Below, piece by piece: positions 8,730 through 17,307 of a stretch of DNA of 64,000 nucleotides (position 1 is the stretch's first letter; each line of letters opens with the position of its first letter). This stretch comes from Hydrogenophaga taeniospiralis CCUG 15921 (GTDB taxonomy: Bacteria > Pseudomonadota > Gammaproteobacteria > Burkholderiales > Burkholderiaceae_C). The stretch is taken from assembly GCF_001592305.1 (NCBI RefSeq), contig NZ_BCWR01000016.1:146180-210179 (forward strand). The letters run 5' to 3'. The notes under the pieces were generated by a model. It saw nothing but the letters and a program-made list of their open reading frames with translations. It had not been told where the DNA came from and ran no database searches. Made by a program: the position numbers and the translations under genes.

Positions 8730-11480
8730 ATGTCGCTGTTTCCCCTGCGCAAGTCGCCGACCCCATCCAACGCCGCCGCCGCCGTGAACACCCCCACCCC
8801 GACCAAGCCCTCCGCCTCTTCCGCGCCGCATCCGCTGGACGCCCTCACCGGCGGCGCGTTTTCCGCCCCCACGTCGGGCGAGCGCGCCGCGCGCATCCGC
8901 GAGTGGCTGGGCAGTGCGCCATCGGTGGAGTTGATGAACGAGGTGTTCAAGGAGTTGTCACACCGCGACCGGGGCGCTGCCAAGCCGCTGAAGGAAAAGC
9001 TGGACGAACAAAAGCGCCAGAAATCGCAGGAGCAGATCGCGGTGGAGTGGGCCCAGAAGGCGCAGGCCCTGCTGGACCACTCGCGGCTGAATTTGGCGGA
9101 TGCCTTGGCCTGGCAGCGCGATGCGGCTCGGGCGGGCGCGCCTTTGTCGCGCGAGCCGCTGGCCTCGCTGAAGCAGGCGCTGACCGAGCGGGTCAAGGCC
9201 ATCGAAGACCTGCAGCACAGGGTGCAGGTGGAGCGCGAAGCCGCGGTGTTGATCGCGCAGCGCATCGAGGTGCTGTCGACCAAGCCCTGGCGCGATGCCC
9301 AGCACAGCGCCGACACCTTGCGCGCCGATGTGGCTCACTGGTTGCAGCAGACCAGCACGCTTCAGAACGATGCGCAGTGGGCGAGTGTGGAGGCCAAGTT
9401 CCCGCCCATGCTGGAGGCTTCACGCAGCCAACTGCAATTGGTATGGGATGCGTTCGAGGCCGCGCTGGCCCAGACCGTCGCAGCCGATGCCGATCCGCAG
9501 GCGCCGCTGCCGGCCGTGCCCGTGTGGGCCGACGAACTGCGGACCGCCCGTGGCATCGACGTGGCGGCGCCAGCTGAGAAATCCGCCCAGAGTGCGCAGG
9601 CGACGCAGGAAAAAAGGGCCCGAGTGGCCGCAGAGCTGGACAAAGTGCTGGGTGTGCTTGAGCGGGAGCTGGCCGAAGGCCATGGCAAGGCTACGCCCAA
9701 GGCCGCCGCCGATGTGCGCGCGGTGCTCAAGAGCCATGCACGGCACATCGGTGCCGAGCTGGAGGCACGGGCCCATGCCGCATTGACCCAGGCGGGCGAA
9801 CTCGAAGGCTGGCAACGCTGGCGTGCCGACCAGCTGCGCGAAGAGCTGGTCGCCAAGGCCGAGGCTCTTCTGCAGGCGCCCGAGGGTCAGCGCCTGGGTG
9901 GGCGCAAGATGCAGGAGACTCTGCGCAGTTTGCGCGATCAGTGGAAGAGCACCGACCAGGGCGGGCAACCCAATCACGCGCTCTGGAAGCGGTTTGACGA
10001 AGCCTGTACCGAGGCCCACAAACTGGTGGAGGCCTGGTTGAGCCAGGTGCGCCAGCAGGCCGACGCCCACCGGGCCCAGCGCCTGGGGATCATCGAGGAG
10101 CTCAAGGCCTGGACCCTGGCTCACGAACAGAGTACCGACTGGAAAGCCATGGTGCGCGAGTTGCACGCGTTCTCCGAGCGCTGGCGCGAAGCTGGGCACC
10201 TGAGCGAAAAGGCATTTGCCGAAATCCAACCGATCTGGAAAGACGTGATGCACACGGCGCACGCGCGTCTGGAGGCCGCGCAGGCCGAAAGCACGGCGCG
10301 CCGACGCGCACTGATCGACGAGGCCATCGCCCTGGGTGCGGCGCCGGTGTTGCGCATCGATGCGGTCAAGGCCCTGCAGCAGCGCTGGCAGGCCGAAGCC
10401 CATGCAGTGCCTCTGGAGCGCAAGCACGAACAGAAACTGTGGGAAGCGTTCCGCCAGCCGATCGATGAGGCCTTTGCCCGCAAGAGCAGCGAGCGCGAAA
10501 AGGCTTCCACGGCGCTCAATGCGCACGATCAGCGCGTGCTGGACGCATCGCGCGCCCTGGAGGCTGCAAGCGCCAGCGGCGACGCGCAGCGGATCCGTGA
10601 GGCCATGGCCGCGTTGGAGGCTGCGCTGAGCGCCCAACCCGAGGCAGCGCCGGCGAGCCGGCGAGACGTCGTCGCACCCACCGAACCCGGGAATGGAGCT
10701 GTTGAGGCTGCGTCCGGCGACACCATGACCTCCAACGAAGCGCAGGAGGCTGCTGGCGACGTGGCAGAGGGCGCGTCTGATGCACCCCCAGCCAAAGCGG
10801 CGGCTCCCGCCGCACCACCGAAAAAGGTGGTGGCGGTGCGCGGGGACGACCGTCCTGGCATGAAGAAGGCCGAGCCCGCCGGGCGGGACGGCCGGCGTGG
10901 TGATCGCCCGGAGGGGCGCCGTGATGGTGCACCCGGGCGGCCCGACGCACGGGGCGGGCGCGACGGCGGTGCGCCGTTCCGGGATCAGCGCGACTGGCGT
11001 GAGGAGCGTGAGCCCCGCGGTCCCCGGCTGGGCGATGCCGCCTTCCGTGCGCAGCGCCAGGCCATCGAGTCGGCGCAGGCCAGTCTGCGCAAGCTGGCCG
11101 CGCAGGCGCATGGCGAGGTGTTGACCCAGCTGATGTCGGCATGGGAGCAGCGCGACGCACAGCAATTGCCTGCGGCGCATGCCCTGGGGGCGCGCGTGAA
11201 TGCGGCCAGCCGGTCTGCCTGGGCGGCGGCGCTGTCGCAAACCGCTGCGGCGCTGCCGGGCGAAACGCTGCTGAGGCTCGAAATCGCCGCCGAGGTGCCC
11301 ACGCCCGCCGAACACCTGAGCGATCGCCGCATGCTGCAACTGCAGTTGTTGACGCGCCGCAACGCAGCCAGCCCGGCCGAGACCTGGAGCGAAGACGTGG
11401 TGAAGGTGCTCGGTTCGGCCTACGACGCAGCCGCGGCGCGGCGCCTGCAAACCGTGCTCAAGGTGTTGCTCAAGCGTTGA
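8730..11480 (+). CDS. DUF349 domain protein, long, with a basic Gly/Arg-rich insert
   Basis: A 916-residue soluble protein. Several W-x-x-F and W-x-x-A helical repeats typical of DUF349 occur between about residues 130 and 620, for example LWKRFDEACTEAHK, IWKDVMHTAHARLEAA and LWEAFRQPIDEAF. Most of this part is predicted alpha-helical or coiled-coil. From about residue 690 to 780 a low-complexity insert rich in Gly, Arg and Asp occurs (GRDGRRGDRPEGRRDGAPG) before a final helical domain. The ATG at 8730 is preferred over the TTG just before it. The molecular role is unknown; the family is widespread in beta- and gammaproteobacteria. Confidence 0.8.
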   Translation: MSLFPLRKSPTPSNAAAAVNTPTPTKPSASSAPHPLDALTGGAFSAPTSGERAARIREWLGSAPSVELMNEVFKELSHRDRGAAKPLKEKLDEQKRQKSQEQIAVEWAQKAQALLDHSRLNLADALAWQRDAARAGAPLSREPLASLKQALTERVKAIEDLQHRVQVEREAAVLIAQRIEVLSTKPWRDAQHSADTLRADVAHWLQQTSTLQNDAQWASVEAKFPPMLEASRSQLQLVWDAFEAALAQTVAADADPQAPLPAVPVWADELRTARGIDVAAPAEKSAQSAQATQEKRARVAAELDKVLGVLERELAEGHGKATPKAAADVRAVLKSHARHIGAELEARAHAALTQAGELEGWQRWRADQLREELVAKAEALLQAPEGQRLGGRKMQETLRSLRDQWKSTDQGGQPNHALWKRFDEACTEAHKLVEAWLSQVRQQADAHRAQRLGIIEELKAWTLAHEQSTDWKAMVRELHAFSERWREAGHLSEKAFAEIQPIWKDVMHTAHARLEAAQAESTARRRALIDEAIALGAAPVLRIDAVKALQQRWQAEAHAVPLERKHEQKLWEAFRQPIDEAFARKSSEREKASTALNAHDQRVLDASRALEAASASGDAQRIREAMAALEAALSAQPEAAPASRRDVVAPTEPGNGAVEAASGDTMTSNEAQEAAGDVAEGASDAPPAKAAAPAAPPKKVVAVRGDDRPGMKKAEPAGRDGRRGDRPEGRRDGAPGRPDARGGRDGGAPFRDQRDWREEREPRGPRLGDAAFRAQRQAIESAQASLRKLAAQAHGEVLTQLMSAWEQRDAQQLPAAHALGARVNAASRSAWAAALSQTAAALPGETLLRLEIAAEVPTPAEHLSDRRMLQLQLLTRRNAASPAETWSEDVVKVLGSAYDAAAARRLQTVLKVLLKR

Positions 11481-11489
11481 TGCAGGTGC

Positions 11490-11515
11490 GGGAGCTTTGC
11501 GAGAGCAAGGCTCCC
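11490..11515. terminator. Stem-loop between convergent genes
   Basis: GGGAGCTTTGC pairs with GCAAGGCTCCC (one G-U wobble in eleven pairs) around a GAGA tetraloop. It lies between the end of the DUF349 gene and the end of mtfA. There is no T-run on either side, so termination in either direction is only inferred from position and stability. Confidence 0.4.
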
Positions 11516-11569
11516 GGCGGTGGCGGGTTTGCTCAGTGGCGACCTGACGGCGCCCTTGCCAGCAGGCGA

Positions 11570-12448
11570 TCAGGCTCTGGATCGAAAGAATCCGTCGTAC
11601 AGCGGGATCAGTTCGGGGAACTCCAGAGCGAAGCGCTCACGGCTGACGAAATACGCTTCGCAGGTCACGGCGAAGAATTCGGCCGGGTCCTTGGCGGCAT
11701 AGTCGTCCAACCAAGGCTGTTCGCCACCGAAGCGCTCAGCCAGGGCCAAGCTCTCGCGAAAGCGGTTGTACGCCGCCTGCATGGTCTGTCGCCAGCGCTC
11801 CCGGGCCTGCGCGGCACTGGCCGTGCCCAGAAAACCCTTGGTCAACGGAGGCGCTCCGTCGGGTGCATCGCCTGCGCGCATGCCGTGCATGTCGATCTTG
11901 TGCACGAACTCATGGATGACGACATTGCTGCCATGTTCCGCCGCGGAACCGGCGTGGGCAACGTCTTCCCAGCTCAGCATCAAGGGGCCGCGGTCCATGG
12001 CCTCGCCGGCAAGCACCTCGCGGTAGCGGTGCACCACGCCCATGCCGTCGGTGATTTCGCGCTGGGCCACCGCGGCGCCGGGCTGCACCACGATGCCCAC
12101 GAAGTCGCCATACCAGTCGAGCGCGGGCAAGGGGTCGTCGGTGGGGGCCTGGGCGATGCCACCCAGGTGCAGCAAGGGCAGGCAGGCCTGGGCCGCGATG
12201 GACAGTGCCATGGCGTCGGTGATGGTCAGGCCATTGGCGCCGTGGAATTCTTTCTCCAGCAGAAAGTGCTGGCACAACAGGCGCAGCCGTTGCTGCTCCT
12301 GTGGGTCGAGTGCCGCCAGGAAGGGGTGTTGAGCCAGCGTGGTGTTCCACAGAGAGGCGGGAATCTCTGGGGGGCGGCGCAGACGCCGCGGTAGCCAGCG
12401 CTGGATGAAGGTGGGCAGGAGGCGGCTCCCCGGTTGTCGGCGCGCCAT
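11570..12448 (-). CDS. mtfA: MtfA-family zinc metallopeptidase (M90)
   Basis: A 292-residue protein of the MtfA/DUF980 family. The zinc-binding motif HEFVH spans residues 179-183 (NVVIHEFVHKIDMHG). The family features FHGANGLTITDAMALSIAAQACLPLL and DPAEFFAVTCEAYF are present, with the latter glutamate as the expected third ligand region. In E. coli, MtfA is a cytosolic peptidase that binds the glucose-PTS repressor Mlc; whether that holds here is unknown. The start is 130 bp from the lpxH start region, and the two genes are close and co-directional with lpxH upstream. Confidence 0.88.
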   Translation of the reverse strand: MARRQPGSRLLPTFIQRWLPRRLRRPPEIPASLWNTTLAQHPFLAALDPQEQQRLRLLCQHFLLEKEFHGANGLTITDAMALSIAAQACLPLLHLGGIAQAPTDDPLPALDWYGDFVGIVVQPGAAVAQREITDGMGVVHRYREVLAGEAMDRGPLMLSWEDVAHAGSAAEHGSNVVIHEFVHKIDMHGMRAGDAPDGAPPLTKGFLGTASAAQARERWRQTMQAAYNRFRESLALAERFGGEQPWLDDYAAKDPAEFFAVTCEAYFVSRERFALEFPELIPLYDGFFRSRA

Positions 12449-12451
12449 GGC

Positions 12452-13315
12452 TCAGGGGCTGAGCGGTTGCCGTGCATGCCCGCTCAATGGCTGCGGCAAG
12501 CGGCGCAGTCCCTGCGCGTCAAGTCTCAACACTTCGGCGCGCGGCGGGTGGGCCATGGCGTCCCAGTCGCTGAGCACCACACGGCGCAGGCCATCTCTCA
12601 GCTCGTGCTGCGCCGGTCGGTGCGTGTGGCCGTGGATCAGGGTGCTGGCCGCGCCGCGCCGCAGCCAGTCCTTGGCGGCGGTGGCATCCACATCGGCCCA
12701 CAGCGTGGGATCGCCGGCCAAGCCACGCTTGCGGGTTTCGCTCTGGGTGCGCAGCGCACGTGCGATGGCCTCGCGTTCGGTCAGGGGCTGGGCTAGGAAG
12801 GCCTGCTGCCAGTCCGGCTGGCGCACCATGGCGCGAAAACGCATGTAGTCGGTATCGTCCAGGCACAGCGCGTCGCCGTGGCTGAGCAGCCAGCGTTGGC
12901 CCAGAAAATCCAGCACCGTGGGATCGGACAGCCCACGCATGCCGCAGGCGCTCAGGCCCGCCGGGCCCAGCAGGAAATCGCGGTTGCCGTGCATGAAGTA
13001 CACGGGGGTGTGTTGGCTGTGGGCATGCAGCGCATCGGCACAGCGGCGCCAGAAACGGTGGTCGGCGGAACTCTGTGTGTCGATGGAGGGCAGGGGGGCT
13101 TCAAGCAGATCGTCGCCCACCCAGACTTCGAACAGGTCGCCCAGGATGAACAAGGCATCGGCCCGTTCAGCCGGAGGGCGCTGCAGGTAGCGCAGCCAGC
13201 AGTCGAAGGTGGCTGGCTCCGAGGCCTGCAGGTGCAGGTCGGAAATGAAGTCGACCGCTTGCCAGTGCGCAGGGGCGCGGAGTTCGGCGAAGCGGTCGGT
13301 GGGGGCGTTGTCCAT
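12452..13315 (-). CDS. lpxH: UDP-2,3-diacylglucosamine diphosphatase
   Basis: A 287-residue peripheral inner-membrane phosphoesterase of lipid A synthesis that hydrolyses UDP-2,3-diacylglucosamine to lipid X and UMP. All metal-binding blocks of the calcineurin-like fold are present: DLHL (D26, H28), GDLFEVW (D60), GNRD (N111), SHGD (H146) and HGHTHRP (H228, H230). The ATG at 13315 was chosen because the sequence upstream overlaps the cyclophilin gene. It is slightly longer than the E. coli protein (240 residues). Confidence 0.93.
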   Translation of the reverse strand: MDNAPTDRFAELRAPAHWQAVDFISDLHLQASEPATFDCWLRYLQRPPAERADALFILGDLFEVWVGDDLLEAPLPSIDTQSSADHRFWRRCADALHAHSQHTPVYFMHGNRDFLLGPAGLSACGMRGLSDPTVLDFLGQRWLLSHGDALCLDDTDYMRFRAMVRQPDWQQAFLAQPLTEREAIARALRTQSETRKRGLAGDPTLWADVDATAAKDWLRRGAASTLIHGHTHRPAQHELRDGLRRVVLSDWDAMAHPPRAEVLRLDAQGLRRLPQPLSGHARQPLSP

Positions 13316-13353
13316 GGAACAAGGGGCCCATCGGCCCCCTGGGTCGCGCTGCG

Positions 13354-13860
13354 TCAGAGGGCGACCGCTTTTTCGATCACCACATCGTCCTTGGGCACAT
13401 CGTCGTGGAAGCCCTTGCGGCCGGTGGTCACGGCTTCGATTTTCTTGACGATGTCGGTGCCCGAAACCACTTTGCCGAACACGGCATAGCCCCAACCCTG
13501 CGCGCTGGGCGCGGTGTGGTTGAGGAAGCCGTTGTTGGCGACGTTGATGAAGAACTGCGCGGTGGCCGAATGCGGGTCGCTGGTGCGGGCCATGGCCACG
13601 GTGTAGCTGTCGTTCTTGAGGCCGTTGTTGGCTTCGTTGTTGATCGGCTGGTCCGTGGGTTTCTGGTTCATACCGGGCTCAAAGCCGCCGCCTTGCACCA
13701 TGAACCCGGGAATGACGCGGTGGAACACCGTGTTGTTGTAGTGGCCCTTGTTCACGTAGGACAGGAAGTTGGCGGTCGACAGCGGCGCCTTTTCGGCATC
13801 GAGTTCGAGGGTGATGACACCAAAGCTGGCGATGTGCAGTTCGACTTGGGGGTTGGCCAT
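13354..13860 (-). CDS. ppiB: Cytosolic peptidylprolyl isomerase (cyclophilin)
   Basis: A 168-residue single-domain cyclophilin without a signal peptide. The catalytic and binding motifs [26 protein letters not shown] and [14 protein letters not shown] are present. I prefer the ATG at 13860, which has GGAG 8 nt upstream; another ATG at 13866 is too close to it. It overlaps closely with the upstream secreted paralogue, so both are probably translated from one message. It catalyses cis-trans isomerisation at proline. Confidence 0.93.
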   Translation of the reverse strand: MANPQVELHIASFGVITLELDAEKAPLSTANFLSYVNKGHYNNTVFHRVIPGFMVQGGGFEPGMNQKPTDQPINNEANNGLKNDSYTVAMARTSDPHSATAQFFINVANNGFLNHTAPSAQGWGYAVFGKVVSGTDIVKKIEAVTTGRKGFHDDVPKDDVVIEKAVAL

Positions 13861-13862
13861 GG

Positions 13863-14471
13863 TCATTTCTCCAGAGTGGCTTTGAGGATGGTGATGGGGG
13901 ACTTGGGCACGTTCTGGTGCATGCCCTGATTGCCGACCGGGACGAGCTTGATTTTGTCAACCACGTCCATGCCGGCGGTGACTTTGCCAAAAACGGCGTA
14001 GCCATAGCCGTCCGGGCTGGGGGCATTCAGTGCGGCGTTGTTGACCACATTGATGAAAAACTGTGCGGTGGCCGAGTTGGGGTTGTTGGTACGGGCCATG
14101 GCGATGGTGCCGCGGTCGTTCTTCAGGCCATTGCTGGCTTCGAGCGGAATGGGCGAACGGGTCGTTTTTTGCTGGAGATCGGCGCCGAAGCCGCCGCCCT
14201 GGATCATGAAGTTGTCCATGACCCGATGGAAGACCGTGCCATCGTAGTGCTTGTCCTGCACGTACTGCAGGAAGTTCTCCACCGTCTTCGGCGCCTTGTC
14301 GGGGTAGAGCTCCAGCACGATGTCGCCCATGGAGGTGCTCAGCCGCACTTTGGGGAGCGCGTTGGGCGCTTGTGCCGCAGCAGGGAAAGCAAAGGCGCAC
14401 AGCGCGCTGGCGGTCAACATCGTTGCCAGTCGGCGGCGCAGCGGGCTGGCCAGGGAGGGGAGGCGGTCCAT
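13863..14471 (-). CDS. ppiA: Secreted peptidylprolyl isomerase (cyclophilin)
   Basis: A 202-residue cyclophilin with a signal peptide ([20 protein letters not shown], then AAQA) and thus probably periplasmic. The motifs [28 protein letters not shown] and [16 protein letters not shown] match the family. The ATG overlaps the stop of the upstream L,D-transpeptidase gene by one base (TGATG), which points to coupled translation. With the next gene it forms a periplasmic/cytosolic pair, probably from an old duplication. Confidence 0.92.
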   Translation of the reverse strand: MDRLPSLASPLRRRLATMLTASALCAFAFPAAAQAPNALPKVRLSTSMGDIVLELYPDKAPKTVENFLQYVQDKHYDGTVFHRVMDNFMIQGGGFGADLQQKTTRSPIPLEASNGLKNDRGTIAMARTNNPNSATAQFFINVVNNAALNAPSPDGYGYAVFGKVTAGMDVVDKIKLVPVGNQGMHQNVPKSPITILKATLEK

Positions 14472-15973
14472 CAGGTGTTTCCTTCAAAAAAAATCTTCCA
14501 CTGGTCACGCTCGCGGGCCCAGTACTGGCGTTTGGTCACGCCGCGGGTCTGGCCTTGTGCCACTTCGCCAAAGGTGACCACCATGGTGTCCTGGCTGTCG
14601 CGCCAGCGCAGCATCGACACCTCTTTGAGCTGCAGGTCGCGTGCCGCCCCGGCGCTGCGGAGTTCGCCTTCCACCCGTGGCCACCACTGGGCCAGATCAC
14701 GCCCCTGGTTCTGGAACCGACTGGAATAGAACCCTTTGAGATCGTCCAGTTCACCACGGCTCTTGGCACTGCGCCAGGCTTCGAGCGCCGCTTCGAACGG
14801 CCGTCGTTCGGCGTCCAGCGATTCGGGCATGACCCATTCGAGCGACGGGGCGATGACCACCGGCGTGGTGCGGATCTGCACCGTGGCCAGCAGGCGCTCC
14901 AGATCGGGGTTGGACAGCACCACGCAGCCGTCCGAAGCCAGGGGCGCGCGCACGAACTGCTCACGGGGTGTGCCGTGCAGCCAGATGCCGCTGCCGGTCT
15001 TGCCCCGCTGAACGTCCAGTGGGTTGGGGTAGTTGATCGGCAGGGCGCCCACGCCGTACAGATCGGGCAGGTTGTCGGGGTTCAGGTTGCTGGTGATGTA
15101 GTAGACCCCCAGTGGGGTGCGCTTGTCGCCCTCGACAGCCTTTTCGATGCCCTGCAAGCCCACCGAGATGTAGAAGTCGCCCAACAGGCGCAGGCGGGGC
15201 GCGGCAAAACCGTTGGCCCCGGATCGGGTGGGCGTGAGGTTTTCGAACAGGTACAGGCGCGAGCGCGAGGCGTCCACGGCGATGGCGTGCCGGCTTTGCG
15301 ATGACAGGGCGAGAAACTGGGTGGGGATGCTCCCCTGAGGAGGCCGTTCGATGAGGGCGCGCAGGCGACGGGCCGACTCGTCGCGCAGTGCCGCCAGTTG
15401 CTCCGCCGCGGCCTGCGCTTTGGTGTCGGGTACATCGCCCAACTGGCGCACCGGCCGTGCCTGCAAGCTCAGAAGATCGCCATGGACCAGATGGGCCAAG
15501 TGGAAATTGGGGTGGTCTTCCACCAGCACGGATGCCTTGAGCAGTGCCTCGCGGTGCTGCCCCTGGCTGATCAGTCGATAGATGTCGATCAGTCGCGCTT
15601 CGGCCTGGCCCAGCAGGGGCAGGACTTCCAGGAGCGCTTCGCCGGACAACGGTCTGGCTTGCAGGCCCGACGACTCACTTCCCGACAGCTGATGAGCCGC
15701 GTCCTGCACTTTGGCCAGCGCGCTGTCGAAGAGCGAAGGCCGTTGCGTGATGGCTGACGGGCTCGGCGCCTGTACAGTGCCGGCAGCAGACGCCAACCCA
15801 GCCACATCCGTGGGGTTGCGGGCCACGCAGGAGGAAAACAAGAAAACCAGGATTGCACAAGCGGCGAGTGTGGCCAGCCCGGCAACCGGGCGCAGCACAC
15901 CGCTGAACCCTGAACTCAGGTGGGCGGCGGGGACGCTGGCATGCCCTCTCTGGAAATACCGCCGACCGGCCAT
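14471..15973 (-). CDS. L,D-transpeptidase (YkuD) with C-terminal Cds6/NTF2-like domain
   Basis: A 500-residue envelope protein. A hydrophobic segment at about 30-48 ends in FLFSSCVA and may be a membrane anchor or lipobox-like signal. A helical region follows, then a YkuD domain with the catalytic signature HGTP...SDGCVVLSNPD (about residues 340-365). The C-terminal 110 residues (RRPFEAALEAWRSAKSRGEL...) resemble SnoaL/Cds6-type domains. The family cross-links peptidoglycan at meso-diaminopimelate or hydrolyses anchors. Its stop overlaps the cyclophilin start, and its start overlaps the TPR gene stop (TGATG). Confidence 0.85.
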   Translation of the reverse strand: MAGRRYFQRGHASVPAAHLSSGFSGVLRPVAGLATLAACAILVFLFSSCVARNPTDVAGLASAAGTVQAPSPSAITQRPSLFDSALAKVQDAAHQLSGSESSGLQARPLSGEALLEVLPLLGQAEARLIDIYRLISQGQHREALLKASVLVEDHPNFHLAHLVHGDLLSLQARPVRQLGDVPDTKAQAAAEQLAALRDESARRLRALIERPPQGSIPTQFLALSSQSRHAIAVDASRSRLYLFENLTPTRSGANGFAAPRLRLLGDFYISVGLQGIEKAVEGDKRTPLGVYYITSNLNPDNLPDLYGVGALPINYPNPLDVQRGKTGSGIWLHGTPREQFVRAPLASDGCVVLSNPDLERLLATVQIRTTPVVIAPSLEWVMPESLDAERRPFEAALEAWRSAKSRGELDDLKGFYSSRFQNQGRDLAQWWPRVEGELRSAGAARDLQLKEVSMLRWRDSQDTMVVTFGEVAQGQTRGVTKRQYWARERDQWKIFFEGNT

Positions 15974-17013
15974 CAGGAACCTGTGGATTCGCGCACGATC
16001 AGCCAGCGGTCGCCTTTCTTGATCATGTCGAGCGACTTGCGGCCGCTGACATTGATGTTGTCGGAACTGTAGGCTTGCTGGAACTGTGCGGTGGCGCGCT
16101 CACCCTGCACAGTAACGGACAGATCGCTGATGCCCACGTCGATGCGGGTGCGCGGCACGATGCGGGCTCTGCGGTCGGCTTCCCACGCACTGCGCGACTG
16201 CCCCTTGGGTGGTGCGAAGTTGGGTGCATAGGCCGCCAGATAGTCTTGCATGTTCTTGCTCGACCAAGCCTTGGCCCAGGCTTGCACCGCGGCTTCAACA
16301 TCGCTCTTTTCACTGCCCATCGCGACGGGTGCGGCCGTCGGCGCGGGTGCTGGCTTGGCGGCAGTTGCGGCCGGAGCAGTCACAGGGGCGGTGACCGCTG
16401 CTGTGGCGGCGGCACGAGCGCCTTTGGTGTCGGCTGAGAAGAGGCTGCGGATCAGACTCAGTTTGGGAGCGACGCCGGTGTTGCCCGAATCCAATTGCAG
16501 CGCCTTGCTGTAGGCCTGGCTGGCCAGCTTGGCATACACGTCGCCCAGATTTTCGTGGGCCGTGGCGTAACTCGGGTTGGTGCGGATTGCCATTTCAAGC
16601 GCTGCGCGCGCCTTGTCGAACTGGCTCTGACCGGCGTACAGCACGGCCAGGTTATTGTAGGGTTCGGGCAGCTCGGGGTAGTCTTCGGTCAGCTTGGTGA
16701 ACGTTGCGATCGCATCGGTGGGCTTGCCGCTTTCGGTCTGGATCACACCCTTGAGGAAGCGCATCTGGGCATCGCGTGGCTTGTTGGCCAGGTGCTGATC
16801 GGCTTTGGTCAGGGCTTCGGTGAACTGGCCGGCACGCATGAGGCGATTGACCTCGGCGTAGTCATCGGATTGGGCCACCGCCACTGAAGCGCCCAAGGCC
16901 GCCGAGAGCGCGACTGCAAGGGCCATCAGGCGCAGAGGTTGGGCGACCTTGGCACGGGTGCCGCTGCGAAATTGCGCTTGCAGGAAAGACGGGGTTTTCA
17001 TGGGGTGGGGCAT
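15973..17013 (-). CDS. Secreted TPR protein with C-terminal Cds6/NTF2-like domain
   Basis: A 346-residue protein with a signal peptide ending near ASVAVAQ (about residue 48). It has three or four tetratricopeptide repeats at about 50-180 (for example LPEPYNNLAVLYAGQSQFDKARAALEMAIRTNPSYATAHENLGDVYAKL). An Ala/Pro-rich linker follows, then a C-terminal domain (SDVEAAVQAWAKAWSSKNMQDYLAAYAPNF) of the same type as that in the adjacent L,D-transpeptidase. It is probably a periplasmic scaffold that works with the transpeptidase. An internal ATG at 17001 is an alternative start. Its specific function is not known. Confidence 0.78.
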   Translation of the reverse strand: MPHPMKTPSFLQAQFRSGTRAKVAQPLRLMALAVALSAALGASVAVAQSDDYAEVNRLMRAGQFTEALTKADQHLANKPRDAQMRFLKGVIQTESGKPTDAIATFTKLTEDYPELPEPYNNLAVLYAGQSQFDKARAALEMAIRTNPSYATAHENLGDVYAKLASQAYSKALQLDSGNTGVAPKLSLIRSLFSADTKGARAAATAAVTAPVTAPAATAAKPAPAPTAAPVAMGSEKSDVEAAVQAWAKAWSSKNMQDYLAAYAPNFAPPKGQSRSAWEADRRARIVPRTRIDVGISDLSVTVQGERATAQFQQAYSSDNINVSGRKSLDMIKKGDRWLIVRESTGS

Positions 17014-17071
17014 GGGACCTCAGATGGCGAAAGCGGCGGACCAAAGACGGTGGACGGACCTGCAAAACATC

Positions 17072-17121
17072 ACTATAGCGCCCCTCGGGGCGCGGTCATG
17101 CTGCCTGGGGCTGGCTATACT
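17072..17121. promoter_or_regulatory. Divergent promoter region between the TPR gene and cysS
   Basis: A minus-strand -10 (TATAGT, 17072-17077) and a plus-strand -10 (TATACT, 17116-17121) face away from each other across a GC-rich hairpin (GCGCCCC/GGGGCGC, near 17078-17093). The -35 boxes are poor. The cysS leader would be about 185 nt long and contains a further 8-bp stem, ATGCGCCG/CGGCGCAT (near 17246-17284). Confidence 0.45.
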
Positions 17122-17307
17122 GGCAGATTGTATCTGAGGGGGTAAGTCCAATGGCTTCCTGACGCGAGGGGTGTGACCTGCATCCCGCCGTGTGGTGGCC
17201 GGCCCGACCCATTGCCGCGACCGGCGCTTTCCCAAGGCATAGCCGATGCGCCGATGGCCAGTGGGTTCAACGGTTGCGGCGCATTTAACCCGTGTGGTCC
17301 GTTTCCC

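Noticed and set aside
9420..11450. A 676-codon minus-strand open frame
   Set aside because: It is antisense to the DUF349 gene. Composition (His, Gly, Leu, Arg rich) is typical of GC-rich shadow frames and no family motif is seen.
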